Below are positions 31,885-39,108 of a DNA stretch of 44,347 nucleotides, piece by piece; within the stretch, counting starts at the first letter, position 1; each line of letters begins with the position of its first letter. Source of the stretch: CAYFXA01 sp964347135 (GTDB lineage: Bacteria; Patescibacteriota; Microgenomatia; PFEM01; JAHIFH01); NCBI GenBank assembly GCA_964347135.1, contig CAYFXA010000008.1:1-44347 (forward strand). Direction: 5' to 3'. The position numbers and the translations under genes are program-made. The notes beneath the pieces are model-generated. The model saw nothing but the letters and a program-made list of their open reading frames with translations. It did no database searches and was not told where the DNA came from.

Positions 31885-32799
31885 TTATTCGGAGGTGATT
31901 GTCAAGTAGTCAATTAGTTCTTCAGCCACTTTGACTTTTGTTAACCTTTCAAAAATCCGAAACTGGGGGCTACGATTAACTTCAATAATCATTAGTTTAT
32001 TCTTGTCTGTAAACAAGTCTACTCCGGTAAATTCCGCTTGGAAAACCTTGGTTGCTTTAATTGCTAGAGTTTTAATTTCTTTTCTGTTAATCTCAGGTTT
32101 CTCCCCTTCTCCTGATTGGAGAAACCTCTTGCTTGTCTTTCTTTCCATCACTCCTAAAAATTTTCCATCCAGAACAATTACCCGCCAATAAACTGGGCTT
32201 TTGATCAAGGGCTGATAAAACCATTTTCCTTGGTAGCACTCCATTGCCTTGTTTGCCTGTTTTTGATTTTCCACTTTTATCACTCTTCTGGAATGACTGC
32301 CAAACTCGGCTTTAAGAATTGCTGGAAAAATGGGCTTCTCTAAAGTCGGAATCGTTGGTAAATTGTGTTTATTCAAAATCTCCGTTTGCTTAATTTTGCC
32401 TAGCTTTGGTAGGCGTAAATAGGTTGTTTTATTCAAACAAACAGATTTTTGGGGCAAGGCTTTGATTAAAGCCATTTTTTCTTTTAAAAGCGATTTTTTG
32501 TGACGATGGGCGGCAGACCGAGGAATAACAAAACCAAAATCTTTTAGCTTTAAATTGCGGGGTAAAAGAACTTTCTCTCCTTCAATGCTTATATCCTGGT
32601 AATTAACAATCTCAGGTTCAATCCCCTTTTTCCTGGCTGCTTTAGCCAGCCTTTGAGGCTCATATTCAGGCGGAAAACGGGTGAGAATGAGAATCCTTCC
32701 AATCTTGGAAGTCTTCTCTTTCGTGGTTGTGCTATTCCGCCTTCGGCGGAACTGCGGCGACAAATGTCGCCTTGCAACCGTTGAAAAAAGGAGTTTCAC
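31885..32799 (-). CDS. RimK-like ATP-grasp ligase (second of pair)
   Basis: The 304-residue protein has ATP-grasp signatures: PAILKAEFGSHSRRVIKVEN for the ATP-binding strand, WFYQPLIKSP, YWRVIVLDGKFLGVMER and, near the end, VDLFTDKNKLMIIEVNRSPQFRIFERLT, with the metal-binding E and N residues. This is the pattern of RimK-type enzymes, which ligate amino acids (often Glu) to proteins or metabolites. It starts with GTG 32799, overlapping the upstream stop by four bases. The first 30 codons are unusual (Arg-rich; two palindromes at 32735-32771). It is the last gene of the operon that begins with the SDR. Confidence 0.82.
   Translation of the reverse strand: MKLLFSTVARRHLSPQFRRRRNSTTTKEKTSKIGRILILTRFPPEYEPQRLAKAARKKGIEPEIVNYQDISIEGEKVLLPRNLKLKDFGFVIPRSAAHRHKKSLLKEKMALIKALPQKSVCLNKTTYLRLPKLGKIKQTEILNKHNLPTIPTLEKPIFPAILKAEFGSHSRRVIKVENQKQANKAMECYQGKWFYQPLIKSPVYWRVIVLDGKFLGVMERKTSKRFLQSGEGEKPEINRKEIKTLAIKATKVFQAEFTGVDLFTDKNKLMIIEVNRSPQFRIFERLTKVKVAEELIDYLTITSE
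32735..32771 (-). repeat. Two adjacent palindromes inside a coding start (REP-like)
   Basis: ttccgccttcggcggaa (32735-32751) and ggcgacaaatgtcgcc (32756-32771) are near-perfect hairpins only 4 bases apart and much more GC-rich than their surroundings. They encode the RRHLSPQFRRRR stretch of the ATP-grasp protein. Paired hairpins are the form of REP elements that RAYT transposases mobilise. Confidence 0.6.
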
Positions 32800-33674
32800 T
32801 TTTTGGCTTTTTTAATAAGATAGTCAACAATCGCTTCAGCAGCATTGATCCCGGTTCTTTTTTCAAACACTGTAAATTCAGGTGCTTCATTAACCTCAAT
32901 TATCACTGGTTTTCCGTTTCTTTCATCAATTACCATATCCACTGAAGCAATCTCCACTTTCAATGCCTGGCAAGCCTTCTCGGCTTCTTTTTTAACGGCT
33001 TGAGGAACAGTTTTTAGACCCTCGGATGGTCCAAGAGACTGACTTAAGACCAACCTCTTTTCTTTTTTCTGTCTTTTAAAACCTCCTAAGGTTTGGTAGC
33101 CAATTAGCATTAATCGATAATCGCCGTCATTAGGAATATATTCTTGAAGCAAAAAGCCGGTTTTTTCAATTCTGCCTTTTATTGCCCGCTCCAAAACTTC
33201 TTTATCCTCGATTAAAAGCGTTCCCTTTCCGTGCCTGCCGCCCTTGGAAATTTTAAGGACAAAGGGATATTTAAACTTCTTAACTTCAGCCAACAAGCTC
33301 TCTTTATTAGTAACAAAGCTGGTTCGAGGGTAATTAACCCTGTTTTTAGCTAAGAAAACCCCGGAGATGCTTTTTAAGCGCCTTTCTGGACCAAAATCAG
33401 CCAAGTATTCATCAACTAAAGGAATTCCCTTCTTTTGGGCGTAAAGAATGAGCAAATTCGCCCATTCTGTTGCTTCGCCCACGGCCCGGAAAAAAAAGAG
33501 GTCAAATTCCGAAAGGAGTTCATTTTGATAATAAATCTCAAAATTATTTCCTTTTTGACGCAAAACCAAATCATTGTATTGAATCGGGACCAAATCAATT
33601 CCTTTTTTCTTGGCAACTGCCAAGAATTTTTCTCCGGTATCAAACCAAACTCGATAAAATAAGGCTATTTTCAT
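32796..33674 (-). CDS. RimK-like ATP-grasp ligase (first of pair)
   Basis: The 292-residue protein shows FVLKISKGGRHGKGTLLIED (ATP-grasp loop), GFLLQEYIPNDGDYRLMLIG and VDMVIDERNGKPVIIEVNEAPEFTVFEKRTG, the RimK-type order with the acidic ligands for Mg2+ near the end. The N-terminal pre-ATP-grasp domain (MKIALFYRVWFDTGEKFLAVAKKKGI) is present. It sits between the ATP-grasp/protease fusion upstream (1 base gap) and a second ATP-grasp downstream (4-base overlap). Peptide or glutamate ligation is inferred from the family; its acceptor is unknown. Confidence 0.85.
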   Translation of the reverse strand: MKIALFYRVWFDTGEKFLAVAKKKGIDLVPIQYNDLVLRQKGNNFEIYYQNELLSEFDLFFFRAVGEATEWANLLILYAQKKGIPLVDEYLADFGPERRLKSISGVFLAKNRVNYPRTSFVTNKESLLAEVKKFKYPFVLKISKGGRHGKGTLLIEDKEVLERAIKGRIEKTGFLLQEYIPNDGDYRLMLIGYQTLGGFKRQKKEKRLVLSQSLGPSEGLKTVPQAVKKEAEKACQALKVEIASVDMVIDERNGKPVIIEVNEAPEFTVFEKRTGINAAEAIVDYLIKKAKK

Positions 33675-34994
33675 TTAACTTCTTTTGTATTGAGCAGCTT
33701 CAATTGGCTCTGGCCTGACCATGAAGCCAGCCAAATCTCTCATTCCCACTAAAAAGGGTGTTTTCAAATGAGCTCGATTGGTAACGCTAGCACTGGTTTT
33801 TATTCTCCTGCCTTTAAGAAAAAAAGTCAAACCAATCACTTTTCTTTCTTTTCGCTTGCCTAAAGCCGACTGGTAGTAGCGAGTAAAAATAGTGTTCTCC
33901 GGAGTCAATAAGCCTAATTCTTTAGCCAATTTTCTATCAATCGAACTCCGTAAGGCACCAGTGTCAATCTTTGCTAAAACCAGAACTTTTTTCTTATCAG
34001 CGGCTTTAATTTTAACTTCCTCAAGGACATCAACAATTTTTCCTCCTTTTTTAGCCAAAACTTTGTCAGCAAACCTTTCAGCAAAAAGATCTTGAGCAAT
34101 TTTAACTCCCTTTTCAGCGCCTTCCACGGTTAACCCCTCCACCCTTTCCAATCGCCTTCTCAAAGGAGCCAAATTGGCATTCTGAATGTCCAGACCCGAG
34201 CGGACATTCAATTCCAAAATCATTGGTCCCCTCTCTTTATCTAAAAAAATATCCACTCCTAAAAAGCCTAATTGAGGCGTTAATTCCTGAACCCTAACCG
34301 CCAATTCCAAAGTCTCCTCCCAAAAAGGCAATTTCAAACCATTAACTTTCCTTTTTGTTCCCGGAATCAATTTAATTCTTTTGCCATTATAATAGCCATA
34401 GGTGGTGATTCCTGTAGCTAAATCAATCCCCACTCCGATTCCTCCTTGATGCAAATTAGCCTTGCCTCGAGATTCGACTGTGGGTAAACGAAGCATAGCC
34501 ATTACCGGTACTTTATTATAGACAATTATTCGAATATCAGGCGTGCCTCGATAAGTATATTTCCTAAAAATAGGGTGGATTTTGATTCTTTCCTCTACAA
34601 AAGCCTTATCAGGCAAATTGTGGAGACTAAAACGACCCGCAAAAATGTCTAAAACATGCAATCTAATCTGGGTAATATCAATTTTAATATCCCCCATTAA
34701 GTACCACTCCCCTGCATATTTCGCTTTCTTTTTAATCACCAAAATTCCCTCACCTCCCAAACCTCGACTGGGCTTAACCACAAAATTACCGGGAAGATTT
34801 TCCCATTGAAAAGCATTCAGTTCTTCTGGAGTTTCAAAAACAGCGTAAAGTTCGGGGTGAGGCAAGTTATGTTTCTTAAGAATTTTCTTAGTTAATAACT
34901 TGGAATCAGCGATTCTTCTGCCTCGTTTTTTATTAAGACGCAAATAAACCTGATTGCGGGCGTTTTTACCAAGCAAATGCTGAGTTTTTGCCAT
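33675..34994 (-). CDS. ATP-grasp ligase fused to a RimB-like (retropepsin-type) protease domain
   Basis: In 439 residues. The N-terminal ~300 residues are an ATP-grasp of the alpha-L-glutamate-ligase-like type: NFVVKPSRGLGGEGILVIKKK, DIRIIVYNKVPVMAMLRLPT, LHQGGIGVGIDLATG and VDIFLDKERGPMILELNVRSGLDIQNAN. The C-terminal 110 residues contain KIDTGALRSSIDRKLAKELG, the DTGA pattern of the RimB/Zn_protease family, where the Asp is the likely catalytic residue. In many bacteria these two functions and a 7TM protein are encoded by three adjacent genes; here two are fused and the third is directly upstream (2-base gap). A membrane-linked peptide-tagging and trimming pair is likely. Confidence 0.85.
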   Translation of the reverse strand: MAKTQHLLGKNARNQVYLRLNKKRGRRIADSKLLTKKILKKHNLPHPELYAVFETPEELNAFQWENLPGNFVVKPSRGLGGEGILVIKKKAKYAGEWYLMGDIKIDITQIRLHVLDIFAGRFSLHNLPDKAFVEERIKIHPIFRKYTYRGTPDIRIIVYNKVPVMAMLRLPTVESRGKANLHQGGIGVGIDLATGITTYGYYNGKRIKLIPGTKRKVNGLKLPFWEETLELAVRVQELTPQLGFLGVDIFLDKERGPMILELNVRSGLDIQNANLAPLRRRLERVEGLTVEGAEKGVKIAQDLFAERFADKVLAKKGGKIVDVLEEVKIKAADKKKVLVLAKIDTGALRSSIDRKLAKELGLLTPENTIFTRYYQSALGKRKERKVIGLTFFLKGRRIKTSASVTNRAHLKTPFLVGMRDLAGFMVRPEPIEAAQYKRS

Positions 34995-34996
34995 TG

Positions 34997-35857
34997 CTAA
35001 TCCTCCTTTAAAACGTGGCGAAAGCGAAATAACTCTAAGAAGCGCAAACCAGTGTAACGGCCAATGAGGACATCAAAAACAGGCACACCAATGATGGTTA
35101 TTTCTGGATTAAGAAGAACAAACCTTTGTAAAGCCTGAAGTTTCATGATGCCAAAGCAGAAAAAGGCCAAAAACAAGGTTTCTAAAGTAATCTTGATTGC
35201 TTCTCTTAAACTCCGCCCTTTTTGAACATCAATAAAGGCCTCAGAAAGAAGAATAAGAATCAAAATCGGGAAAATAGAAACAACCGCCATTTCTGACCAA
35301 CCAATTAAGGGAGCAAAAATGATTGTTAAAAGAACGGCTAGAGATATAAACCAGAATAACAAAGCCATTCGAGGCAGATAATGAATCCTGATTCTAATTT
35401 TTCTTAAGATAAAGCGCCCAAAGTTAGTCATGGCTAAAACAGCCAAGAAAAGAAGTATTCCCGGAATAATCCCAGTGGCGTAAAGAGCCACGGAAATCAT
35501 TGTTGGCGTAAAGATTCCAAACCCACGCACACCAACTAAATGACGCAAAGCAGCGATAACGGCAATTAGGATGGGTAGGAGGAGAATTAAAACAATTGTA
35601 TTCACTGGTACACCAGCCCCGACCGCCCCATGAATCGCATATTTAAAAAAATTGGTAAAGCCTAGTGGTCCTAGACGCTGCTCTGCCAAAGCTATTTCCA
35701 ATTCACTTAGGCTTGGCTGAGGCTCAGTTAAATTTTCTTTTGGCTCTGGGGGAAGAGGGGAAATAAGGTTGGTTTGGGCAAGAGCAAAATGGCTCCTTCC
35801 CAAAAGAAAAAAGAAAAAAAGAACAACAAACAAAAAACAAAACAGTTTTTTGAACAT
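34997..35857 (-). CDS. 7TM protein of the amidoligase system (7TM_transglut-like), no transglutaminase domain
   Basis: The 286-residue protein has a signal-like N-terminus (LFCFLFVVLFFFFLLGRSHFALAQ), a short Pro/Glu-rich linker and about six or seven membrane helices. IAALRHLVGVRGFGIFTPTMISVALYATG is a signature I associate with the 7TM region that elsewhere is fused to an inactive transglutaminase. The large extracytoplasmic transglutaminase part is absent, so this is a reduced form. VFDVLIGRYTGLRFLELFRFRHVL ends the protein. It is followed 2 bases later by the ATP-grasp/protease fusion. Established neighbours make this the membrane partner of an amidoligase system. Confidence 0.78.
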   Translation of the reverse strand: MFKKLFCFLFVVLFFFFLLGRSHFALAQTNLISPLPPEPKENLTEPQPSLSELEIALAEQRLGPLGFTNFFKYAIHGAVGAGVPVNTIVLILLLPILIAVIAALRHLVGVRGFGIFTPTMISVALYATGIIPGILLFLAVLAMTNFGRFILRKIRIRIHYLPRMALLFWFISLAVLLTIIFAPLIGWSEMAVVSIFPILILILLSEAFIDVQKGRSLREAIKITLETLFLAFFCFGIMKLQALQRFVLLNPEITIIGVPVFDVLIGRYTGLRFLELFRFRHVLKED

Positions 35858-35904
35858 ACAAGGTTATTATAGTAAACCAAACCAATTGGAAGCAAGAAGA
35901 GGGT

Positions 35905-36633
35905 TTATTTAGCCAATTCAGCGTCAATCACTGCTTTGAAATCAGCAAATGGTCGAGCGCCAACTATTTTCTGACCATTAATAAAGAAAGTGGGTGTGCC
36001 TTGAACACCAACCTCAGTCCCCAGTTGAAAATCATCCTCAATTGCCTGAACGTGCTTGCCTGAGCTCAAACAACTATTAAATTCCTCTTCATCCAAACCA
36101 AGTTGGGAAACATAAGCATCAATATCAGACTCAATTTCCTGCTTACTTGACCATGTCTCTTGGTTTTCAAAAATGAGGTCATGCATTTCCCAATACTGGT
36201 CTTGGTCTCCGGCACAGCGAGCAACTTCAGCCATCTTTTTAGCATGTTGGTGAAAGCTCAAGGGATAGTCACGGAAGATGTAATAGATTTGGTCACCATA
36301 TTCTTCTAAAATCTGAGGATAGGTATCGCTAACATACCTGCCGCAAAAAGGACACTGATATTCAGAAAACTCAACGATTGTAACAGGAGCATTTTCTTCT
36401 CCTTTAACCGCGACTCCGCCGGTTTCAATTTTGGTTCTTTGCTCTCCAGTTAAAGGCACTCCTTCCTGAGGAGCCCCTGGAGCCGGACTAGCTTGAGTCT
36501 CTTTTTCCGGAACTTTTTCTTGATCTCCAGATCTAGCTCTAGTCCAAAACATACCTGCCAAAAAGGCAACAATAACCAAAAGGGCAACAATTATCGGGGT
36601 AGTGAAAGTGGTAATTTTTTTTTCTTCAGCCAT
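35905..36633 (-). CDS. Membrane-anchored DsbA-like thiol oxidoreductase
   Basis: The 242-residue protein has one N-terminal membrane helix (IIVALLVIVAFLAGMFW), a Pro/Glu-rich spacer and a thioredoxin-fold DsbA domain. The active site is YQCPFCGRYV (CPFC, about residues 91-98). YIFRDYPLSFHQHA and GTPTFFINGQKIVGARP carry the cis-Pro (TPT) region. Proteins of this plan catalyse disulfide formation outside the membrane. Its ATG overlaps the ferredoxin stop by eight bases. The thioredoxin and thioredoxin reductase of the same operon could supply electrons for reduction or shuffling. Confidence 0.9.
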   Translation of the reverse strand: MAEEKKITTFTTPIIVALLVIVAFLAGMFWTRARSGDQEKVPEKETQASPAPGAPQEGVPLTGEQRTKIETGGVAVKGEENAPVTIVEFSEYQCPFCGRYVSDTYPQILEEYGDQIYYIFRDYPLSFHQHAKKMAEVARCAGDQDQYWEMHDLIFENQETWSSKQEIESDIDAYVSQLGLDEEEFNSCLSSGKHVQAIEDDFQLGTEVGVQGTPTFFINGQKIVGARPFADFKAVIDAELAK

Positions 36634-36826
36634 TTTTGCTTGCTAAGGATATCGCATCAACCGAACAGCTGTCAATCGCTTCCTTAATCTTCTCTTCCCC
36701 ATCCCCGGGCGGGTTGATTACTTCAGCTTTGCCATCTTTGCCAAGTCTAAAGGTCTTGGGGGCTAGAACGGAGCAGGTACTACAGCCAATACACTTTTCT
36801 TTATCTACTATAGGCAGTTTGGCCAT
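36626..36826 (-). CDS. Single-cluster 4Fe-4S ferredoxin
   Basis: The 66-residue protein has CIGCSTCSVLAPKTFRL with three of the cluster ligands (C..C..C) and a fourth Cys in SCSVDAISL, as in ferredoxins with a single 4Fe-4S cluster. The first residues (MAKLPIVDKEK) lead straight into the fold. It lies between trxB and the DsbA-like gene; its redox partner is not shown, and a flavoprotein such as TrxB is a candidate. Confidence 0.85.
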   Translation of the reverse strand: MAKLPIVDKEKCIGCSTCSVLAPKTFRLGKDGKAEVINPPGDGEEKIKEAIDSCSVDAISLASKNG

Positions 36827-36861
36827 TACTTTTGGTATCCTAGCATCAATTGTCTCTTAAG

Positions 36862-37812
36862 TCAACTTTTTTTACTCCAAGAGGGAGCAGGCGCTGCTCC
36901 TTGATGAAGATATTGATAAACCGAAGCCGCTGCCCGAGCCCCATCTGAAGTGGCGGTTACAAACTGACGAAAAAGAAGCCCACCTTGAATGGCAGCCAAA
37001 TCACCAGCAGCAAAAACACCGGGAACATTAGTTCCCATGCCTGGGTTGACCTTAACATAACTTCTTTCATCAAGCTCTATCCCAAGTTGCTTTGCTAAAG
37101 CAGATGAAGGCACCTGACCAACTTCAATAAAGACTCCGTCAACTTTAAGACTTTGATTTCCTTGATAAGGATTAGCCAAAACAGCCTCTTCCACTTTCTC
37201 CTCACCTTTAATTTCTTTTACCTCATTAGACAAAACCTCTTCAATTTTATCTATCTTCTTCATTTTTTCTACCCAGGCAGGTTCAGCTCGGTATTGATCT
37301 CGGCGATGAATAATAAAAACCTTTTTGGCAAAAGCCGCCACATGAATTGCCCCGGTCACAGCGGCATTGCCCCCGCCAATTATGGCCACGTTTTTTTCCT
37401 TAAAAAGAGGGGCATCACAACTAGCACAGTAAGAAACTCCCTTGCCTAAAAATTTATCTTCCCCAGGAATGTTTAAATGGCGAAAAGAAGCTCCCATGGC
37501 CAAAATCAAGGTTTTTGCTTGATATTTTTCTTTATTGGTTTTTATTTCAAATCCATTTTCAATCTTACTTAAACCGCCGACTTTCTCTTGCTTAATCTCG
37601 ACTCCGTAGTGCTTTACTTGCTCAATCATTTTTTGCATTAATTCTGGCCCAGGAATAGAAACATAACCAGGGTAATTCTCTACTTGTAATGCCTCCATCC
37701 CCTGTCCCCCTGGGGTTTCACCAAAAATGAGGTGATTAATTTTATAACGGCTGGCGTAAATTGAGGCGGTCATGCCCGCAGCACCAGCACCAATAATGAT
37801 TAAGTCGTACAT
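36862..37812 (-). CDS. trxB: Thioredoxin reductase
   Basis: TrxB passes electrons from NADPH through FAD to thioredoxin. The 316-residue length is standard. MYDLIIIGAGAAGMTASIYASR is the FAD Rossmann motif, YCASCDAPLF holds the redox-active CxxC, and NVAIIGGGNAAVTGAIHVAAF is the NADPH motif. GVFAAGDLAAIQGGL is the second FAD motif. The residue after CxxC is Ala where many enzymes have Gly. It follows trxA with no gap (next start one base after the stop), so the pair is co-expressed. A ferredoxin-dependent variant is possible given the neighbouring ferredoxin. Confidence 0.93.
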   Translation of the reverse strand: MYDLIIIGAGAAGMTASIYASRYKINHLIFGETPGGQGMEALQVENYPGYVSIPGPELMQKMIEQVKHYGVEIKQEKVGGLSKIENGFEIKTNKEKYQAKTLILAMGASFRHLNIPGEDKFLGKGVSYCASCDAPLFKEKNVAIIGGGNAAVTGAIHVAAFAKKVFIIHRRDQYRAEPAWVEKMKKIDKIEEVLSNEVKEIKGEEKVEEAVLANPYQGNQSLKVDGVFIEVGQVPSSALAKQLGIELDERSYVKVNPGMGTNVPGVFAAGDLAAIQGGLLFRQFVTATSDGARAAASVYQYLHQGAAPAPSWSKKS

Positions 37813-38148
37813 TTAAATAAGCTCCTCAATAAGTTTTTTATAGCCTTCTTTACCAGGAAAGCCAATTTGTTTTTTAACCTCTTTTCCTCCTTTAAAGATA
37901 ATCACTGTAGGAATACTCATTACTCCATATTTTTGAGTCATTTTTGGATTCTCATCAATGTTCAACTTGCCCACTTTTATCTTTCCTTCAAATTCCTGAG
38001 CCAATTCCTTAATTATAGGCTCTGCCATTCGGCAAGGCCCACACCAAGGTGCCCAAAAATCAACTAAAACAGGCGCCTTTGCCTGCAAAACCTCCTTTTT
38101 AAAATTTTTGTCAGTCAATTCTACCAAGGCCATATAACTTGAAGCCAT
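37813..38148 (-). CDS. trxA: Thioredoxin
   Basis: The 111-residue protein has the active site FWAPWCGPCRMAEPII (WCGPC), the MSIPTVIIFKGGKEV cis-Pro region and the strand order of thioredoxin. ATG 38148 gives MASSYMALVEL; the second ATG at 38133 (MALVEL) fits the family's start better. Its 5' end overlaps the 47-residue membrane protein gene upstream (stop at 38121), so translation is probably coupled. It lies directly before trxB. Likely role: general protein thiol reduction in the cytoplasm. Confidence 0.94.
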   Translation of the reverse strand: MASSYMALVELTDKNFKKEVLQAKAPVLVDFWAPWCGPCRMAEPIIKELAQEFEGKIKVGKLNIDENPKMTQKYGVMSIPTVIIFKGGKEVKKQIGFPGKEGYKKLIEELI

Positions 38149-38264
38149 GAGTCTTGAATCGTAAAAAGAATAATAATTACAGCGGCTAAAAGTAATAATA
38201 AAAGAAAACCCTTTTTGTCAGTAAAAAGCTGAATAATCTTCTTTGCTCTTTTTTTTCTTGCCAT
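38121..38264 (-). CDS. Small single-pass membrane protein
   Basis: A 47-codon gene from ATG 38264, preceded by a very strong ribosome site (GGAGG, six bases before the ATG). The product is a basic N-terminus (MARKKRAKKIIQLFTDKKG), one helix (FLLLLLLAAVIIILFTI) and a Trp-rich end (DSWLQVIWPW). The N-terminal positive charge predicts the N-terminus inside. It overlaps the start of trxA and follows the SDR stop by 15 bases. Family not recognised. It might anchor or tether a neighbouring redox protein, but nothing shows this directly. Confidence 0.7.
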   Translation of the reverse strand: MARKKRAKKIIQLFTDKKGFLLLLLLAAVIIILFTIQDSWLQVIWPW

Positions 38265-38279
38265 TCCCACCTCCTTTCC

Positions 38280-39038
38280 TCAACTTGCTAGCCAACCACC
38301 ATCAACATAAAGAACCGTTCCGGTTACGTAATCTGCTTCGTCACTGGCTAAAAATGCAGCTGCCGCACCAATATCCGCTGGTTTACCCACTCTTCCTTTA
38401 GGAATTCTTGCCATTAAACCGGCTTTAGCCTTCTCATCACTTAGCATATCTTTGGTCATATCCGTTTCAATCACTCCTGGAGCAATGGCATTAACATTTA
38501 TTCCTTTAGCCCCTAAATCCAAAGCCATATTTTCAGTTAAAGCAACTACACCTCCTTTGGAAGCAGTGTAGTGAGCAACCCGAGAAAAACCAACGCCAAC
38601 TCCTCCAGAGGCAATCGAAGCAATATTAATAATTTTTGAACCTTTACTCATTAACTTGATTGCTTCTCGGGAACAAAGAAACTGACCTTTAAGATTAACA
38701 TCCATGATTTTATCCCATTGCTCTTCGGTCATTGATTCAAAGTCAGCATAAGCAACAATCCCCGCATTATTAACCAAGATATCAAGTTTACCCCATTTCT
38801 TTTTTACCTCACCAAACATCCGAATTACCTCATCAACACTGGAAACATCAGCTTGAACAGGAAAAGAATCTCGCTTCATCTTTTTAATTTGAGCGGCTAC
38901 TCCTTCTGCTTCTTTTTTTTCTGAACGGTAGTTAATAGCAACATCAGCGCCTTGTTTGGCTAAAGCCAAAGCAATTCCTCTTCCAATTCCCCGAGAAGAA
39001 CCAGTGACTAAGGCTTTTTTTCCTTTTAAATCAAACAT
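38280..39038 (-). CDS. Short-chain dehydrogenase/reductase (FabG-like)
   Basis: The 252-residue protein has the SDR pattern: ALVTGSSRGIGRGIALALAK (NAD(P) motif), DILVNNAGIVAY, IINIASIASGG and VAHYTASKGGVVAL with the YxxxK pair, then GVIETDMT. Residues after the Rossmann motif (INYRSEKKEAEG, Arg) favour NADPH. The best-known relatives are 3-oxoacyl-ACP reductases and glucose dehydrogenases; the substrate cannot be assigned here. It is first in the redox operon, with a promoter at 39071-39099, a GGGGG ribosome site and a 47-residue membrane protein immediately downstream. Confidence 0.88.
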   Translation of the reverse strand: MFDLKGKKALVTGSSRGIGRGIALALAKQGADVAINYRSEKKEAEGVAAQIKKMKRDSFPVQADVSSVDEVIRMFGEVKKKWGKLDILVNNAGIVAYADFESMTEEQWDKIMDVNLKGQFLCSREAIKLMSKGSKIINIASIASGGVGVGFSRVAHYTASKGGVVALTENMALDLGAKGINVNAIAPGVIETDMTKDMLSDEKAKAGLMARIPKGRVGKPADIGAAAAFLASDEADYVTGTVLYVDGGWLAS

Positions 39039-39070
39039 CTCTTCACCCCCTTTCGAGATTAACTATTAAT

Positions 39071-39099
39071 TCTATATTAGCAACTAAAGAAAAAGCCAA
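39071..39099 (-). promoter_or_regulatory. Candidate promoter of the SDR-thioredoxin-amidoligase operon
   Basis: TTGGCT (39099-39094), 17 bases, TATAGA (39076-39071). It lies in the 70-base gap after copA, so the operon may be expressed apart from the copper operon. Only four of six bases match in each hexamer. Confidence 0.4.
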
Positions 39100-39108
39100 C
39101 AAGAGGCA

